From: Flammeovirgaceae bacterium UBA976
GTDB taxonomy: Bacteria; Bacteroidota; Bacteroidia; Cytophagales; Cyclobacteriaceae
Direction: 5' to 3'
Assembly: GCA_002292365.1 (NCBI GenBank)
Contig: DBBU01000048.1
Span: 1 to 22,393 of the forward strand
DNA length: 22,393 bases
Position 1 is the first letter of the stretch; every line of letters starts with the position of its first letter. The notes beneath the pieces are model-generated. The model was not told where the DNA came from. It did no database searches and saw only the letters and a program-made list of their open reading frames with translations. A program made the position numbers and the translations under genes. Of the stretch, positions 21,629 through 22,393 are shown one piece after another.

Positions 21629-22393
21629 AGTCTGTTTTTTTTGTGTTTTTTTGGTTTCTATGCTCACCGGTCATTCCAACGATTCTTTGAAAATACAACA
21701 GCGGGGAGACAGCCTTTTGATTATTCATGAGGTTGAAAGCGGAGAAACCATCTATTCATTGGCCCAAAGATATAATGTGACGGCAGAGGAGCTTATTCGA
21801 CAGAATGGTTTAAAAGGCAATGCTTTGGATATTGGACAAGTATTGGAAATATATTTTGAAAAGGAAGCTTGGCAGGACTCACTGATCCTTTCAGGATCAC
21901 AAGAAGGGCGGCATATAGTAGTCTTAGGCGAAACCTTATACGCCATTGCCAAAAAATATAACCTTTCTTTAGATACACTTAGGAAAATGAACCTACTGAC
22001 CTCAGATGAGTTATCGTTAGGTCAGAATCTCTTGATCAAAAAGACTCCTGCCGTGAATGATGTAAAAGAGCCATCAAGTGCCGTTTTAAAGGAAGAAGTA
22101 AAGTTTGTTGATACTTCTTCCGATAGTATATCTATGATTAAAACAGATGCTGAAGTTGAGCCAAAAGCTTATATTTATTATGTCCAAAATGGTGAAAATA
22201 TGGAAGAAATTGCGGTAAAATTCAATACTTCCATAGATCAAATAAAAGTGTATAATAACTTTAACAATTATCGGGTAAAAACAGGACAAAAAATCATTCT
22301 CCCTGGGACGATTGTGGACGATAGTACGATGACAAGAATTAGTAAAGTTCCAGATTATATATCTTCTAAATATGGATCAAAATTACTTGTTAG
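21618..22393 (+). CDS. Secreted LysM-domain protein with three LysM repeats (C-terminus cut by window end)
   Basis: An ATG at 21618, overlapping the end of the DUF4905-like gene by 11 bases, opens a frame that runs off the window (258 full codons). A signal peptide is visible (MIYKVCFFCVFLVSMLTGHS). Three LysM domains follow: about residues 37-79 (HEVESGETIYSLAQRYNV), 99-141 (HIVVLGETLYAIAKKYNL) and 187-229 (YYVQNGENMEEIAVKFNT). LysM modules bind N-acetylglucosamine-containing glycans, so the protein probably sits on peptidoglycan. A low-complexity, acidic linker separates repeats 2 and 3. Repeat 3 is more divergent. The missing C-terminal part decides whether it is a hydrolase, an RlpA-like or a binding-fold protein. 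Confidence 0.85.
   Translation, partial: MIYKVCFFCVFLVSMLTGHSNDSLKIQQRGDSLLIIHEVESGETIYSLAQRYNVTAEELIRQNGLKGNALDIGQVLEIYFEKEAWQDSLILSGSQEGRHIVVLGETLYAIAKKYNLSLDTLRKMNLLTSDELSLGQNLLIKKTPAVNDVKEPSSAVLKEEVKFVDTSSDSISMIKTDAEVEPKAYIYYVQNGENMEEIAVKFNTSIDQIKVYNNFNNYRVKTGQKIILPGTIVDDSTMTRISKVPDYISSKYGSKLLV

Noticed and set aside
1..22393. CRISPR array, prophage, transposon or defence island
   Set aside because: No regularly spaced repeats, transposase, integrase, restriction, toxin-antitoxin or other defence genes were recognised on either strand.

Overview
The window looks like a chromosomal segment of a Bacteroidota bacterium, probably Cytophagales-like. The grounds are: an AT-rich sequence with dense short operons; a transketolase split into two genes; a DUF4159 protein; an apparent DUF4905 protein; several matches to the Bacteroidota promoter element TAnnTTTG; and few Shine-Dalgarno-like sites. 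I see no CRISPR array, rRNA, tRNA, intact insertion sequence or phage module. Most genes are housekeeping or envelope genes.

Left part (1-4023, all minus): the two transketolase halves and a class III aminotransferase (cut by the window edge) form one operon, preceded by a separate AI-2E-type membrane permease. A 637-base stretch (4024-4660) holds no convincing gene, only short ORFs that may be relics. Next comes a tight minus-strand operon, mtaB - FAH hydrolase - M23 peptidase - peroxiredoxin (8883 down to 4661), with gaps of 5 bases or less or overlaps. Upstream of it lies a HAD phosphatase - DUF4159 pair (10319 down to 8997).

Middle part (10320-12869): a 654-base stretch with no convincing gene, then an FAD amine oxidase carrying a lipoprotein signal and a Crp/Fnr-type regulator, both minus. 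This is the most accessory-looking section. It is followed on the plus strand by guaA - TPR/periplasmic-binding-protein - hemL, joined by a stop/start overlap and a zero-base junction (12932-17553).

Right part: a minus-strand lipid kinase, then a minus-strand operon nfeD - kdsB - a 54-residue membrane protein that overlaps the kdsB end. Divergent from nfeD is a plus-strand pair, a DUF4905-like protein and a three-LysM secreted protein cut by the window end. Between the two units is a near-symmetric sequence that reads as a Bacteroidota promoter in both directions.

Themes: envelope building and care (M23 peptidase, LpoA-like protein, LysM protein, KdsB for Kdo of LPS, NfeD protease, lipid kinase), sugar metabolism (transketolase), purine, haem and tRNA modification (guaA, hemL, mtaB), and peroxide defence (Bcp). 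No complete novel system is evident. The best leads are the exported amine oxidase beside a Crp-like regulator, a pair of coding-like repeats flanking the lipid kinase, the unlisted small membrane protein, and promoter elements lying almost on top of start codons.
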